Assembly: GCA_934448295.1 (NCBI GenBank)
Contig: CAKSEY010000018.1
Span: forward strand, 1 to 59,738
Reading direction: 5' to 3'
Length of the DNA stretch: 59,738 nucleotides
Origin: an uncultured Oscillospiraceae bacterium
GTDB lineage: Bacteria > Bacillota > Clostridia > Oscillospirales > Ruminococcaceae
The number at the start of each line of letters is the position of its first letter. Within the stretch, counting starts at the first letter, position 1. A program made the translations under genes and the position numbers. The notes beneath the pieces are model-generated. The model was given only the letters and a program-made list of their open reading frames with translations. It was not told where the DNA came from and did no database searches. This document shows, piece after piece, positions 26,379-33,867 of the stretch.

Positions 26379-26939
26379 TTATCCCTTCCTCCCTATCTTT
26401 GAAATAAAGTCCTGCACGGCGCTGCTGTGCTTTTGCTCAGACAGCGACATAAGCTCCGGGTTCTTCCGGACAAACTCTTTTTCGCTGTCCGTGAGCTTTC
26501 CGGACTGCTGCCGCGACCGCAGACTTATGAGCGTATTAAAAAAGCAGTCCCTGCCGAGGTCGGCAAAAAGACTGCGGAATTTCCACCAGTGAAGATATTC
26601 AACCGAGTTTAAATCAATGTTGAAAGTGCTTTTAAACGCGGTATAAATGTAGCTTGAATCCTTGGTAAGGCTGTACACCTGCTGCTGTTTCAGCTTTGAG
26701 GCGTCGGCTTCCTCGCCAAGATTCAAGAATTTCAGCCCCTGCTTTATAGCAAGGGCTGTGTTCTGCGGAGGTTCCGGGTAGAGCAAAGTCAGCAGCACGG
26801 TCAGCTTTTCGTGCTCCATGAGCCGCTCGTCTTCCAGCGCCTGTATAGCGCGTAGGCACACCCGGAAATCCGTGTTTACGGGTACCGCTCTGCCGTCTAT
26901 CAGGACAGCCTGCGGCATTTGTTCAAGCAGGTAGTTCAC
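26379..26939 (-). CDS. phage Gp15 family tail protein
   Basis: The 186-aa protein has the family features: an N-terminal strand turn (VLIDGRAVPVNTDFRVCLRA), a helical middle and the conserved aromatic stretch VEYLHWWKFRSLFADL. Gp15 proteins sit between the tail chaperone and the tape measure in siphophages and are probably the second tail assembly chaperone. Start and stop overlap the neighbours by four bases. Confidence 0.75.
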   Translation of the reverse strand: MNYLLEQMPQAVLIDGRAVPVNTDFRVCLRAIQALEDERLMEHEKLTVLLTLLYPEPPQNTALAIKQGLKFLNLGEEADASKLKQQQVYSLTKDSSYIYTAFKSTFNIDLNSVEYLHWWKFRSLFADLGRDCFFNTLISLRSRQQSGKLTDSEKEFVRKNPELMSLSEQKHSSAVQDFISKIGRKG

Positions 26940-27355
26940 TCCATGACACCGCCCTGGATCGCTTCGGTGTAGTGCCTTATGAGCTTATCGGAGGTCTGCG
27001 TAAAGTATTTTGCGGTTTCGCATATAAATTTGATAAGCTCCACGGGCTCGCAGCGCCCGCAGGTAAGCAGCTTCGCCGTTCCCGCGCCGTAAATGCCGTC
27101 CACCTGTTCGCCGAGGAACTCTGTGAAACGGCGCAGCTCCTTTGCGTTCTCCAGCTCGGCGTTTGAAACGCCGTTCTTGTCTACCGTTACCTTGATATCC
27201 TTCGGCTTGTAGTTCTTCAGGTTTTCGTAAACCTGATAGAAGCGTTCCCGAACGGCAAGGTCTGTCGGGTAGAAATTGATGTGGTGTGTTTCGCCATTGA
27301 CGGATATTTCGATATCTATCGGGGGCGCGGGGGTTACAACGTATGTCATGCTCAT
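26936..27355 (-). CDS. tail assembly chaperone-like protein
   Basis: The product is 139 aa from the ATG at 27355 (GGAGG eight bases upstream; an ATG two codons later is also possible). It has a beta-rich N-terminus (PPIDIEISVNGETHHINFYP) and a helical C-terminus. Position directly before Gp15 and after the tube gene fits the G-type tail chaperone. The upstream hairpin at 27385-27412 lies just ahead of the ribosome site. Confidence 0.6.
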   Translation of the reverse strand: MSMTYVVTPAPPIDIEISVNGETHHINFYPTDLAVRERFYQVYENLKNYKPKDIKVTVDKNGVSNAELENAKELRRFTEFLGEQVDGIYGAGTAKLLTCGRCEPVELIKFICETAKYFTQTSDKLIRHYTEAIQGGVME

Positions 27356-27384
27356 ATGAATTCCTCCATTTAACATAAGAAAAT

Positions 27385-27412
27385 AAGCACCCGGTTCATG
27401 CACCGGGCGCTT
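27385..27412 (-). terminator. intrinsic terminator after the membrane moron
   Basis: AAGCGCCCGG and CCGGGTGCTT form a 10-bp stem (one mismatch) with an 8-base loop, followed by ATTTTCTT on the minus strand. It lies within the late operon between the moron and the tail chaperone. Confidence 0.65.
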
Positions 27413-27421
27413 AATGTGTTT

Positions 27422-27682
27422 CTATAAAAGTGCGATTATCCAAGAAGCAATTGTTATTATTGCCCATGCTGTGACAATTATAGCGATGATTCTTACATAA
27501 TTACGAATTTCACGAAGATAAAATTTTTCATCTTCAATTTGATTGCCTTTGGGCTTGCCCTTTTTAAAAAATAGAATAACAGCAACAATTATAATTGCCA
27601 CAATGCCCAAAAGCATAAGACCAGAAGCGTTTGAGCTGTTCTGGTTTACAGAGCCAGCCGTAAGGACTAATAATGAAACCAT
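27422..27682 (-). CDS. two-helix membrane protein (moron)
   Basis: The 86-aa protein has an N-terminal hydrophobic segment, a second helix (MLLGIVAIIIVAVILFF), a basic/acidic linker and a third (VRIIAIIVTAWAIITIASWII). It is AT-rich in the middle of GC-rich tail genes and has its own consensus promoter and terminator. This is the definition of a moron: a gene expressed from the lysogen. Membrane morons often block superinfection. No family is recognised. Confidence 0.65.
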   Translation of the reverse strand: MVSLLVLTAGSVNQNSSNASGLMLLGIVAIIIVAVILFFKKGKPKGNQIEDEKFYLREIRNYVRIIAIIVTAWAIITIASWIIALL

Positions 27683-27713
27683 GACACTTACCCTCCAGAT
27701 ATGATTTTTCTAT

Positions 27714-27742
27714 ATTATATCACATCCGGAGAGTAAAGTCAA
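27714..27742 (-). promoter_or_regulatory. consensus promoter for the membrane moron
   Basis: -35 TTGACT (27737-27742) and -10 TATAAT (27714-27719) with a 17-bp spacer, 31 bp upstream of the ATG at 27682. The ribosome site GGAGGGT follows. Confidence 0.8.
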
Positions 27743-27759
27743 TCTGAAAATGTCAGAAT

Positions 27760-28524
27760 TTAAGTCCCATACACCGCCGTCACGCTGCCAGCCTTAACAG
27801 CCTTACCTGCAGCGTCAGCCTCGACAACCGTAATGGTCGCCGGAGACCCGGTCAGCGTTATCGCGGTACCGGGGGAAAGCACAGACCAGCTTGTGACGTC
27901 CTGTCCGGCGGTGACATTCTGCGCGGAAGCTCCGCCCTTGTACACATAGTGATTTCCGGTGCCGAGCTGCGGGGAAACCAGCAGCACTGTGCTTGTAGCG
28001 GAAGAACCTGCTGTGGAAACCACCGTCAGCTCCTCGATACCGTCGTCGGGAGTGAACGTGTTCGCTGCACGATCGTATATGCCGTAGGTGCGGTCGCCCT
28101 CCCAGACGATATCGAACGGAGCCGTCAGCCCGTCGGCAGCGGAACCGCCCCAGCTCTTGAGGTCGATCTTTGCTTCCTGCGTCCACGCCGCGAACTTATT
28201 ATCGCCGTGTTCGTCGAAGATGGAAGTCTCCATAAAGCGGTACTTGACCTCGTCAAGCTGCTTGTTCAGGCGGTCTATCTCGTAAAGCTCCTTAGCCAGC
28301 GCGGAATCCCTCGCGATAAGGAACGGTGAAACGGAAGTCACCTGATTGCCCTTTGTGACCTTGGTCTTTGTCACGCCGAGAACGTTCTTTGTCTGGGTCA
28401 CCGTGTTGTTGCGGGTGCGCTCCATGCTCTCGTTGTCCTCGCCGATGGGGTACCAGATACCGTTGATCTGAATTAAAAGTATGCTCTTTTCGCGCTCTAC
28501 TGCGCCTGTTCCTGTGATTGCCAT
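27760..28524 (-). CDS. major tail tube protein
   Basis: The product is 254 aa from the ATG at 28524 (AAGGAGAG upstream). It starts MAITGTGAVEREKSILLIQ, has a middle beta-rich domain with SWGGSAADG and a C-terminal Ig-like extension (VTSWSVLSPGTAITLTG). It is preceded by the tail terminator gene and followed by the tail chaperones, the usual slot for the tube. A sheath gene is absent, supporting a siphovirus tail. Confidence 0.7.
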   Translation of the reverse strand: MAITGTGAVEREKSILLIQINGIWYPIGEDNESMERTRNNTVTQTKNVLGVTKTKVTKGNQVTSVSPFLIARDSALAKELYEIDRLNKQLDEVKYRFMETSIFDEHGDNKFAAWTQEAKIDLKSWGGSAADGLTAPFDIVWEGDRTYGIYDRAANTFTPDDGIEELTVVSTAGSSATSTVLLVSPQLGTGNHYVYKGGASAQNVTAGQDVTSWSVLSPGTAITLTGSPATITVVEADAAGKAVKAGSVTAVYGT

Positions 28525-28525
28525 G

Positions 28526-28948
28526 TTAACATCTCTCCTTATAAATAAATTGTAACTGTGTGATATAAATTCCCGTGGTTCTGCCCTCGTCCACTTCGTC
28601 AAGGGCGCTTGTTTCTATGACTTTCAGGCTCTGGGCGGTCTGGTTTGCCGCCAAAGCGGGGAAGCTGCGGCGGTCATTCTGCTCGTCTATCCAGCGGCAG
28701 AACCGCTCAAGGAACTCCATGTTTTTGCCGCGCTCGGTATCGCTGCTGATAGCCGTCCGATATGCGAACTGGAACGTCACCGTGTAGATACGGTTGCCGA
28801 GAATGTCCTTGCGGTAAGGCGTATTCGGAACCGTAGCCACACAGTAGCAGTCCTTGTCGTCCACATAATCGAGGTAGACCGGAAGCTTCGGGTCAAGCAG
28901 CGGACACTCGGCAAGATATTCGCAAACGCTGTCCATAATTGATTTCAT
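28526..28948 (-). CDS. tail terminator-like protein
   Basis: The 140-aa protein is of the size and place of tail terminators (after the HK97 gp10-like gene, before the tube). It contains PVYLDYVDDKDCYCVATVP, a central strand pair (YTVTFQFAYRT) and a C-terminal GIYITQLQFIY. The family is not certain. Confidence 0.55.
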   Translation of the reverse strand: MKSIMDSVCEYLAECPLLDPKLPVYLDYVDDKDCYCVATVPNTPYRKDILGNRIYTVTFQFAYRTAISSDTERGKNMEFLERFCRWIDEQNDRRSFPALAANQTAQSLKVIETSALDEVDEGRTTGIYITQLQFIYKERC

Positions 28949-29319
28949 GGCATGATTCTCCTTGCATAGTTTTTGGCTTCCCGGACGATGGTGTCCTTAC
29001 GCGCCGCCCACATTCGGTGAAACCACCGCGAACCGCGCTTTCCCTTGAGCTTTCCGTTGCGATAGTACTGCTTATGAGCATACGGCGCAATGAACACCAG
29101 TTCGCCGCTGCCCATTCGGGAACCGAGGATAACGGATTTTTTCAGCATTCCGGTACGCATGGGGACATATGCGTCCATGTGCCGGACTACTGTGTTGTCA
29201 ATGAATTTCTGGAGCTGGTCGAAGTTCTCCTCAGTGGGAGGAGCGTTTTTGTTCCAGCGGAGAATAGACTTGCCGCTGGCGGTAGTGAACAATGTTCCGC
29301 GGTCGGTAGTAATTTTCAC
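28945..29319 (-). CDS. HK97 gp10-like / minor capsid head-tail protein
   Basis: The 124-aa basic protein contains the pattern YVPMRTGMLKKSV, found in gp10-like and minor capsid proteins (P-x-x-T-G-x-L). It ends in basic residues (RIMP). It lies between the head-closure protein and tail terminator, overlapping both by four bases. Confidence 0.7.
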   Translation of the reverse strand: MKITTDRGTLFTTASGKSILRWNKNAPPTEENFDQLQKFIDNTVVRHMDAYVPMRTGMLKKSVILGSRMGSGELVFIAPYAHKQYYRNGKLKGKRGSRWFHRMWAARKDTIVREAKNYARRIMP

Positions 29320-29711
29320 TTTCCGCTCACCTCCCAGTGCCGCAGGCTCGGAGAACCGAACCGGCAGTCACGAACCGCTGTTATTATCATTTTTTCGGTG
29401 TGCTGCTGTTCGAGTTCCGCCGCGCCCGAGATATCTCCGCATTCGCCCCGGGCGATTATGTCGCCAGGTGAAAGCGTGAACTTATCCGCCGGACAGCCGT
29501 CCCGGAACCATTCCGCAGCGGGAACCAGCGCAGGCAAGTCCGGAATCATGACCGTAATGCTGTCGCTGCCGTCCTTTCCGGATTTGCCGAACGCCGCTCC
29601 GGTCGTGTAGTCCCAGAACACGCCGTGAACTACCGTCTGGCGGAGCTGCTCCGGTTCGCGCCCCTGCTGCGGGATCTTGTTGTAGACCGTGATGGTTTCC
29701 GTGAACCTCAT
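29316..29711 (-). CDS. head closure protein
   Basis: The product is 131 aa from the ATG at 29711, which overlaps the connector stop; a longer frame to 29762 lacks a ribosome site. It begins MRFTETITVYNKI, has a central acidic region, and ends in strands (MIITAVRDCRFGS). Size, order and beta content suit a gp16-like head-closure protein. It may belong to DUF6751, which I recall only loosely. Confidence 0.5.
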   Translation of the reverse strand: MRFTETITVYNKIPQQGREPEQLRQTVVHGVFWDYTTGAAFGKSGKDGSDSITVMIPDLPALVPAAEWFRDGCPADKFTLSPGDIIARGECGDISGAAELEQQHTEKMIITAVRDCRFGSPSLRHWEVSGK

Positions 29712-30061
29712 TCCCGCGCCACCCCTCTGTAAAGCCACTCCGCCGGGAGCCACATCAGACACCGCTTGTACATCAGCTCCTCGGCTGTTGCCGCCGAACT
29801 GCCCGCAAGCGAATACGACCAGCTCCCCACGCTCTCGGACTGCTTCACCAGACCTCCGGTGTCCGCAGTAGCCGCAAGGACATCGCAGAGCGCACAGCAG
29901 CAGATTTTCAGCCGGTCGTCCCCGGAATGCTCCTCGGCTCTGCCGGAGGTCACCCGGTCGAGGTACGCGGAAGCCCCGGCGGAAAGCCGGAGGAAATCCT
30001 CCTGTGCTACCGACTTTCCGCCGTAGGTTTCGGTGTAGTAGGTGTAGTCAGCGTAGCTCAT
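29708..30061 (-). CDS. head-tail connector (gp6-like)
   Basis: The 117-aa helical protein (MSYADYTYYTETYGG, then ASAYLDRVTSGR and KICCCALCDVLAA) fits the all-helical gp6/gp15 adaptor family that binds below the portal. It overlaps the capsid gene by four bases. Confidence 0.65.
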   Translation of the reverse strand: MSYADYTYYTETYGGKSVAQEDFLRLSAGASAYLDRVTSGRAEEHSGDDRLKICCCALCDVLAATADTGGLVKQSESVGSWSYSLAGSSAATAEELMYKRCLMWLPAEWLYRGVARE

Positions 30062-30975
30062 GTTTCAGGTACCGCGCACACACGGACGGAGGGCAGCGCG
30101 TTGTCCTTTATCCAGAGGTCGTGGAACTTGCGGTACTCAACGAGCCATGCGTCAGCGGACTGGTTGGTTTCCGGGTCGAACATCTTGAAGTTATCCGTCT
30201 TGGAAACGGCTATCGGCGCGGACTTCGGGCAGATTATCCAGTTTATCTGAGTCGCCTTCTCAGCCGGAACGAATCCACCTGTTTCCTGCCCGCTGGATTT
30301 GCCGTCATAAAAGGTGTAGGCGGTCTTCATTCTCGCAGAAGGCACGGGAATGATGGGGATTCCGTTGAACAGCTTTATCATGAGATTGAGCTCGCCCTGC
30401 TTGAAGTCCCCGGCATTGATGTTCTTTGCAATTTTTTCGTTGTTGCAGAACATATCGTACACTGGTCTTGCCATGATGATAACGAGGTCGGCGTTGCCCG
30501 CAGCGTCCTGCACGGCGGTGATGTCCTCGGAAAGCGTGGACAGAATAGTGCTCGCCGCCGGGGTGTAAGTCCTGCCGTAGTTGTCCTTGGCAAGAGCGTA
30601 AATTCTGCTGTAACGGTAAGCGTCCACCTCCGGAATGACCTTTGTGCGCTGGAACTCGCTCATGACTGCGGAAGCGCTGGCAACGAAATTGCTTTCGTCC
30701 ACGTCTATCTTGTCCAGCAGGAACTTGCTGCCCCTGTCCATGGTCATGGACTTGGTTTCGTAGGTCAGGGAAACGGCTCCCTGGGTATAGCCGGAATCAC
30801 GGTCGTAGTTCCCGAGACCGCTCAGCGACATCTTCGGTATCTTGACCTCAGCGCCGCCGGAATACTTCACCTGTCCCGCGTTGTCCTCCATCCAGCCGGA
30901 GGTCGCTCCCTCCAGAACCTGCTGATCGAGGGCGGTCTGAAAAATCTTTGCCGCTTCAAGAGTGTTTATTGCCAT
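30058..30975 (-). CDS. major capsid protein
   Basis: The 305-aa protein (MAINTLEAAKIFQTALDQQ) has an N-arm helix, an E-loop-like region with SGGAEVKIPKMSLSGL and a P-domain helix of the HK97 fold. It contains the recurrent DRGSKFLLDKIDVDES segment seen in Firmicutes Mu-like capsids. It lies after the scaffold gene and before the connectors, and is probably the most abundant virion protein. Confidence 0.85.
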   Translation of the reverse strand: MAINTLEAAKIFQTALDQQVLEGATSGWMEDNAGQVKYSGGAEVKIPKMSLSGLGNYDRDSGYTQGAVSLTYETKSMTMDRGSKFLLDKIDVDESNFVASASAVMSEFQRTKVIPEVDAYRYSRIYALAKDNYGRTYTPAASTILSTLSEDITAVQDAAGNADLVIIMARPVYDMFCNNEKIAKNINAGDFKQGELNLMIKLFNGIPIIPVPSARMKTAYTFYDGKSSGQETGGFVPAEKATQINWIICPKSAPIAVSKTDNFKMFDPETNQSADAWLVEYRKFHDLWIKDNALPSVRVCAVPET

Positions 30976-30988
30976 TGTGGTATCCTCC

Positions 30989-31561
30989 TCATTTCTTTAT
31001 GCCGAAGCCAGCGTAGATCTGGCTTTCAAGGTTGTTTGCGCTGGCGCTGACGCTGCTCTGGGTGCTGCCCATGAACAGCCCGGGTTTCTGCTCCGCCGCA
31101 AACACGGACGGCTCTGACTGCTTCAGTTCCTCGAGGTACTCCCTGCCGCCTATGAACTCGCCGTTTTCGCCGAGCCTGAAGCCCTTGCCCTTAAATTCGT
31201 CCAGGACGGACTTGCGGACGCGGTCGCTTGAAAACTTGTAGCCGCTGAACAGCTTCTCCGCGGCGAAATCCGCCTGCTGCGCGGAAAGTTTCGCGTTGAG
31301 GTCGTCGGTGTCCTGCTTGTACTTGGCGTTCAGCTCGTCGAGCTGCTTCTGGAGCTCCTCAGACTTATTGTCCGCCTTGAGCTTTTCGAGATCCTTGTCC
31401 CGGGCGGCAAGCTGCTTCGTCAACTCCTCCAGCCGGGTCTTGTCGGCTGCAACGTCGGCGGCGGGGACGAACTCCTTGCTCATTACCTCGTCGATCTGCT
31501 TGCTCTGGTCTGCGGTAAGCTCGATCCCGAGCTTCTGGAGAAGTGCCTTTAACTTATCCAT
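30989..31561 (-). CDS. scaffold protein
   Basis: The 190-aa protein is almost entirely a charged coiled coil (about 30-110, e.g. LEKLKADNKSEELQKQLDE) with a short C-terminal capsid-binding part. It sits just before the capsid gene. It probably builds the procapsid and is then lost. Confidence 0.8.
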   Translation of the reverse strand: MDKLKALLQKLGIELTADQSKQIDEVMSKEFVPAADVAADKTRLEELTKQLAARDKDLEKLKADNKSEELQKQLDELNAKYKQDTDDLNAKLSAQQADFAAEKLFSGYKFSSDRVRKSVLDEFKGKGFRLGENGEFIGGREYLEELKQSEPSVFAAEQKPGLFMGSTQSSVSASANNLESQIYAGFGIKK

Positions 31562-31573
31562 GAAAATTCCTCC

Positions 31574-31741
31574 TTATAGATAGGTAAAAAAATGTACCCT
31601 CGGCAAGGGTACGATTATTATGTGGTATGTGTAACTGCTGACGAACATGGGAGGGTCTCGCTGGTTGCAGCGCTGTCGCTTCCGCACTGCGTCCGCGATC
31701 ACCGCCGCCTGGTAGGTCTTGTTGTATCGGTTGTGCTGCAT
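31574..31741 (-). CDS. small hypothetical gene between two hairpins
   Basis: A 55-aa ORF (MQHNRYNKTYQAAV start) with AAAGGAG eight bases before the ATG. Its C-terminus runs over the terminator at 31594-31612, so the last codons are also the hairpin. This weakens the case. No family is seen. It may be a real short protein or a chance frame in a regulatory gap. Confidence 0.35.
   Translation of the reverse strand: MQHNRYNKTYQAAVIADAVRKRQRCNQRDPPMFVSSYTYHIIIVPLPRVHFFTYL
31586..31612 (-). terminator. intrinsic terminator before the scaffold gene
   Basis: GTACCCT and AGGGTAC form a perfect 7-bp stem with a 5-base loop, followed on the minus strand by ATTTTTTT. It sits 25 bases before the scaffold start, in the middle of the late operon. 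Confidence 0.65.
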
Positions 31742-31776
31742 TGGTGGGGCTCCTTTCGTAAAATGGGTATAAAATT

Positions 31777-31798
31777 GCACCCCCATTGCTGGGAGTGC
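31777..31798 (-). terminator. intrinsic terminator after the F-like gene cluster
   Basis: GCACTCCC and GGGGGTGC form an 8-bp stem (one G-U) with a 6-base loop, followed by AATTTT on the minus strand. With the terminator at 31586-31612 it brackets the small ORF at 31574-31741. Confidence 0.55.
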
Positions 31799-31808
31799 AT
31801 ATCGTTGT

Positions 31809-31991
31809 TTATGAAACAGGCTTATCAGCCTGCACCCATTGTTTCAGCTTTTCAACGTAGGCTTCGGCTGTACCGTAGGTTTCGGGATTGTAGGGAGGGG
31901 CTGCTTTGCCAAATTTGTAGTAATACTGCATAATGAGTTTTCTGGTTTCGACTTTAGAAATAACCTTTAAATCAGTTACCGGTAATACCAT
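31809..31991 (-). CDS. small protein after the head-peptidase gene
   Basis: The product is 60 aa from the ATG at 31991 (GGGAGG upstream), overlapping the last 20 bases of the F-like gene. It has a short strand-helix (MVLPVTDLKVISKVETRK), an aromatic patch (QYYYKFGKAAPPYNP) and a terminal helix (EAYVEKLKQWVQADKP). It is AT-rich like the adjacent peptidase domain. By position it could be an immunity protein or chaperone for that domain, but this is inference only. Confidence 0.55.
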   Translation of the reverse strand: MVLPVTDLKVISKVETRKLIMQYYYKFGKAAPPYNPETYGTAEAYVEKLKQWVQADKPVS

Positions 31992-33867
31992 CTGTATCCC
32001 TCCCAAGTTTTTTAGCCGTTATTGCTATGTAAGAATTATAAACGTCAGGAAGTGTTTCCTTTACAAAATCAAGAGCTTCTGTATCATTGAAGCATTCAAG
32101 CGTAAATATATTAGCAAAAATCTCTTTCTGCTTTTTACCCTGTCTGTTCCAATATTCAGGTTCATGTCCAGCCGCCAACGGAATATGTCCGCCAGTCACC
32201 GCGCTCATAATATCCTGAAGAGGGGCATTTCGGGACAGAGTATCAGAACTATTTATTATTTCAGCAACAGATTTACTGTCTAATGTATCTCCGTATTTTG
32301 AAATTGCTTCCGTGAACGCCTGCCGCCTATCAGATTTAAACATCTTGTTATCTATTCTATGAGCTATCTCGTGGGTAAGGCTCATATTAAGATCGTAATT
32401 AGCAAGTTGTGGGTTTGCAGGGTTATATACAAACGCGTCAGCTTTTGGCGAATATCCCATTGTAATATTTTCGTTGTCGGTTTCAATGTACTTGGCACCG
32501 AAGCTAAACTGCTTCAACAGCTTCATGTGGTTTTTAGGGACATCGCTATTGAGGAAAGTATCGTACTCACGCCTTGCGGATTTCAAATCCAGCTTGCCAT
32601 CGGAATAATGAGAAGCGAACAAATGTTCAGTTCCCATATAATTATAGGAGCTTTCAATGGAATTGTCAAGCCTGAGCTGCGCCTTTTCAAACTCCCTCTG
32701 CTTCCGTGTGACCGCCCCGGTCTTGCCCGCAAGCCTGCGGTCGTACCCGGCGACGTAAGTCCGCTCGTACTGCGTGTAGCTGTCCGCAGCCTTGCAGAAA
32801 TCCTCGTAGATATCCTTCTGCCGCCGGAGCTTAATGCTCGCAGCGGTGAATCCCTCCTTGTCCCCGGCAGCGTCGGCGACGATACAGCGGTCTTTCTGCT
32901 TCCGCATAGTGCGCTCCATCTTCCTCATCTGCTGGGAAGCCTCATAAGCGGTATATTTCCGCCCCTGGTAGGTGAACGGCGGCTGGTCTATGTTCCGGAG
33001 CTCCTCCTCAGTGTAGACCGGCTCGGAAACTCCGAGGATTATCGGGAACACATCATGCCGACAGTTCGGCTCGCTTATGAGCGGCTTGATTATCCGCTCG
33101 TACTGCTCCTGCGTGTACTGCCGCCCCTGATACACAGCGTGGGACGGTCTGGAACCGGAATGCGCCGACATCTCCCAGCCGTCCGCGCCGAGCTCCTCGC
33201 CGTTCTGCTCGGAGATACGGTGCGTGACGTGCGCCACGCTGGTAAGGAGAGCCCGCCGCGCCGCGACCTCGATACGGTCGGAGTGCCCGCTCTCATAGTC
33301 TATCGTGCGCACGCCGCTTGCCGCCAGCTTATTGCAAGCCTGCCGTATCGCGGTCATGTAATCCGCAGCCCCGGTCACGACCTTCATGTGCGCGGAATCC
33401 ATCTCCCGGCGGTACATATCCGTCATGGACAGGTAATACACGCGCCCGAGGAAGTCGTGGTCTGCGAATCCCAGCGTGTTTGTGAGGTTCTCGCACTTTC
33501 CGGCGGTCTCCGCTATCTGCGCGGAAATGAGCTTCTGTAGTTGCTGGTTATCTTCAAGAGGAATCGCCGCCCCGTTGTCAGCTCCGAGCATTTTGCGGTC
33601 GAACTCGTCGGACTGCGCCGCAGCCTCCCGGATAAGCCGGTTTATTTCCGCGGCGGAATTGCCGTTTATCTCGGCGATTTTCGCGGCTATTTCATCTGTG
33701 GAAAGTCCAAGGCTTCGCGCCCGGTAGAGCTGGTACTCCGCCGTGTCGGTTATCTCCGCGCCCTTTGCAATGCGCCGGGCTATGTCCCGCAGGATAAATT
33801 CGGAAAGCTGGTCGTAGAGGTCGGTCAGCTCCTGCGGGAGATTCTGGAGCTGTTCTGGAGTGAGCAT
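31972..33867 (-). CDS. Mu F-like minor head protein fused to a zinc metallopeptidase
   Basis: This 631-aa protein has an N-terminal minor head morphogenesis domain (about 1-300) with the Mu F/SPP1 gp7 pattern. It includes YESGHSDRIEVAARRALLT and the region ending CRHDVFPIILG. A linker of about 100 basic/charged residues follows, then a C-terminal domain with an HEIAHR zinc-peptidase motif near residue 500 and a probable third ligand further on (NIFTLECF). The C-terminal third (about 31980-32660) is much more AT-rich than the rest. Such enzyme tails occur in polymorphic toxins and in some phage heads. Confidence 0.82.
   Translation of the reverse strand: MLTPEQLQNLPQELTDLYDQLSEFILRDIARRIAKGAEITDTAEYQLYRARSLGLSTDEIAAKIAEINGNSAAEINRLIREAAAQSDEFDRKMLGADNGAAIPLEDNQQLQKLISAQIAETAGKCENLTNTLGFADHDFLGRVYYLSMTDMYRREMDSAHMKVVTGAADYMTAIRQACNKLAASGVRTIDYESGHSDRIEVAARRALLTSVAHVTHRISEQNGEELGADGWEMSAHSGSRPSHAVYQGRQYTQEQYERIIKPLISEPNCRHDVFPIILGVSEPVYTEEELRNIDQPPFTYQGRKYTAYEASQQMRKMERTMRKQKDRCIVADAAGDKEGFTAASIKLRRQKDIYEDFCKAADSYTQYERTYVAGYDRRLAGKTGAVTRKQREFEKAQLRLDNSIESSYNYMGTEHLFASHYSDGKLDLKSARREYDTFLNSDVPKNHMKLLKQFSFGAKYIETDNENITMGYSPKADAFVYNPANPQLANYDLNMSLTHEIAHRIDNKMFKSDRRQAFTEAISKYGDTLDSKSVAEIINSSDTLSRNAPLQDIMSAVTGGHIPLAAGHEPEYWNRQGKKQKEIFANIFTLECFNDTEALDFVKETLPDVYNSYIAITAKKLGRDTDGITGN

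Noticed and set aside
30004..31050. Plus-strand ORF of 348 codons
   Set aside because: Antisense to the capsid gene, which is well supported.
32359..33540. Plus-strand ORF of 393 codons
   Set aside because: Antisense to the head-peptidase gene; no ribosome site.
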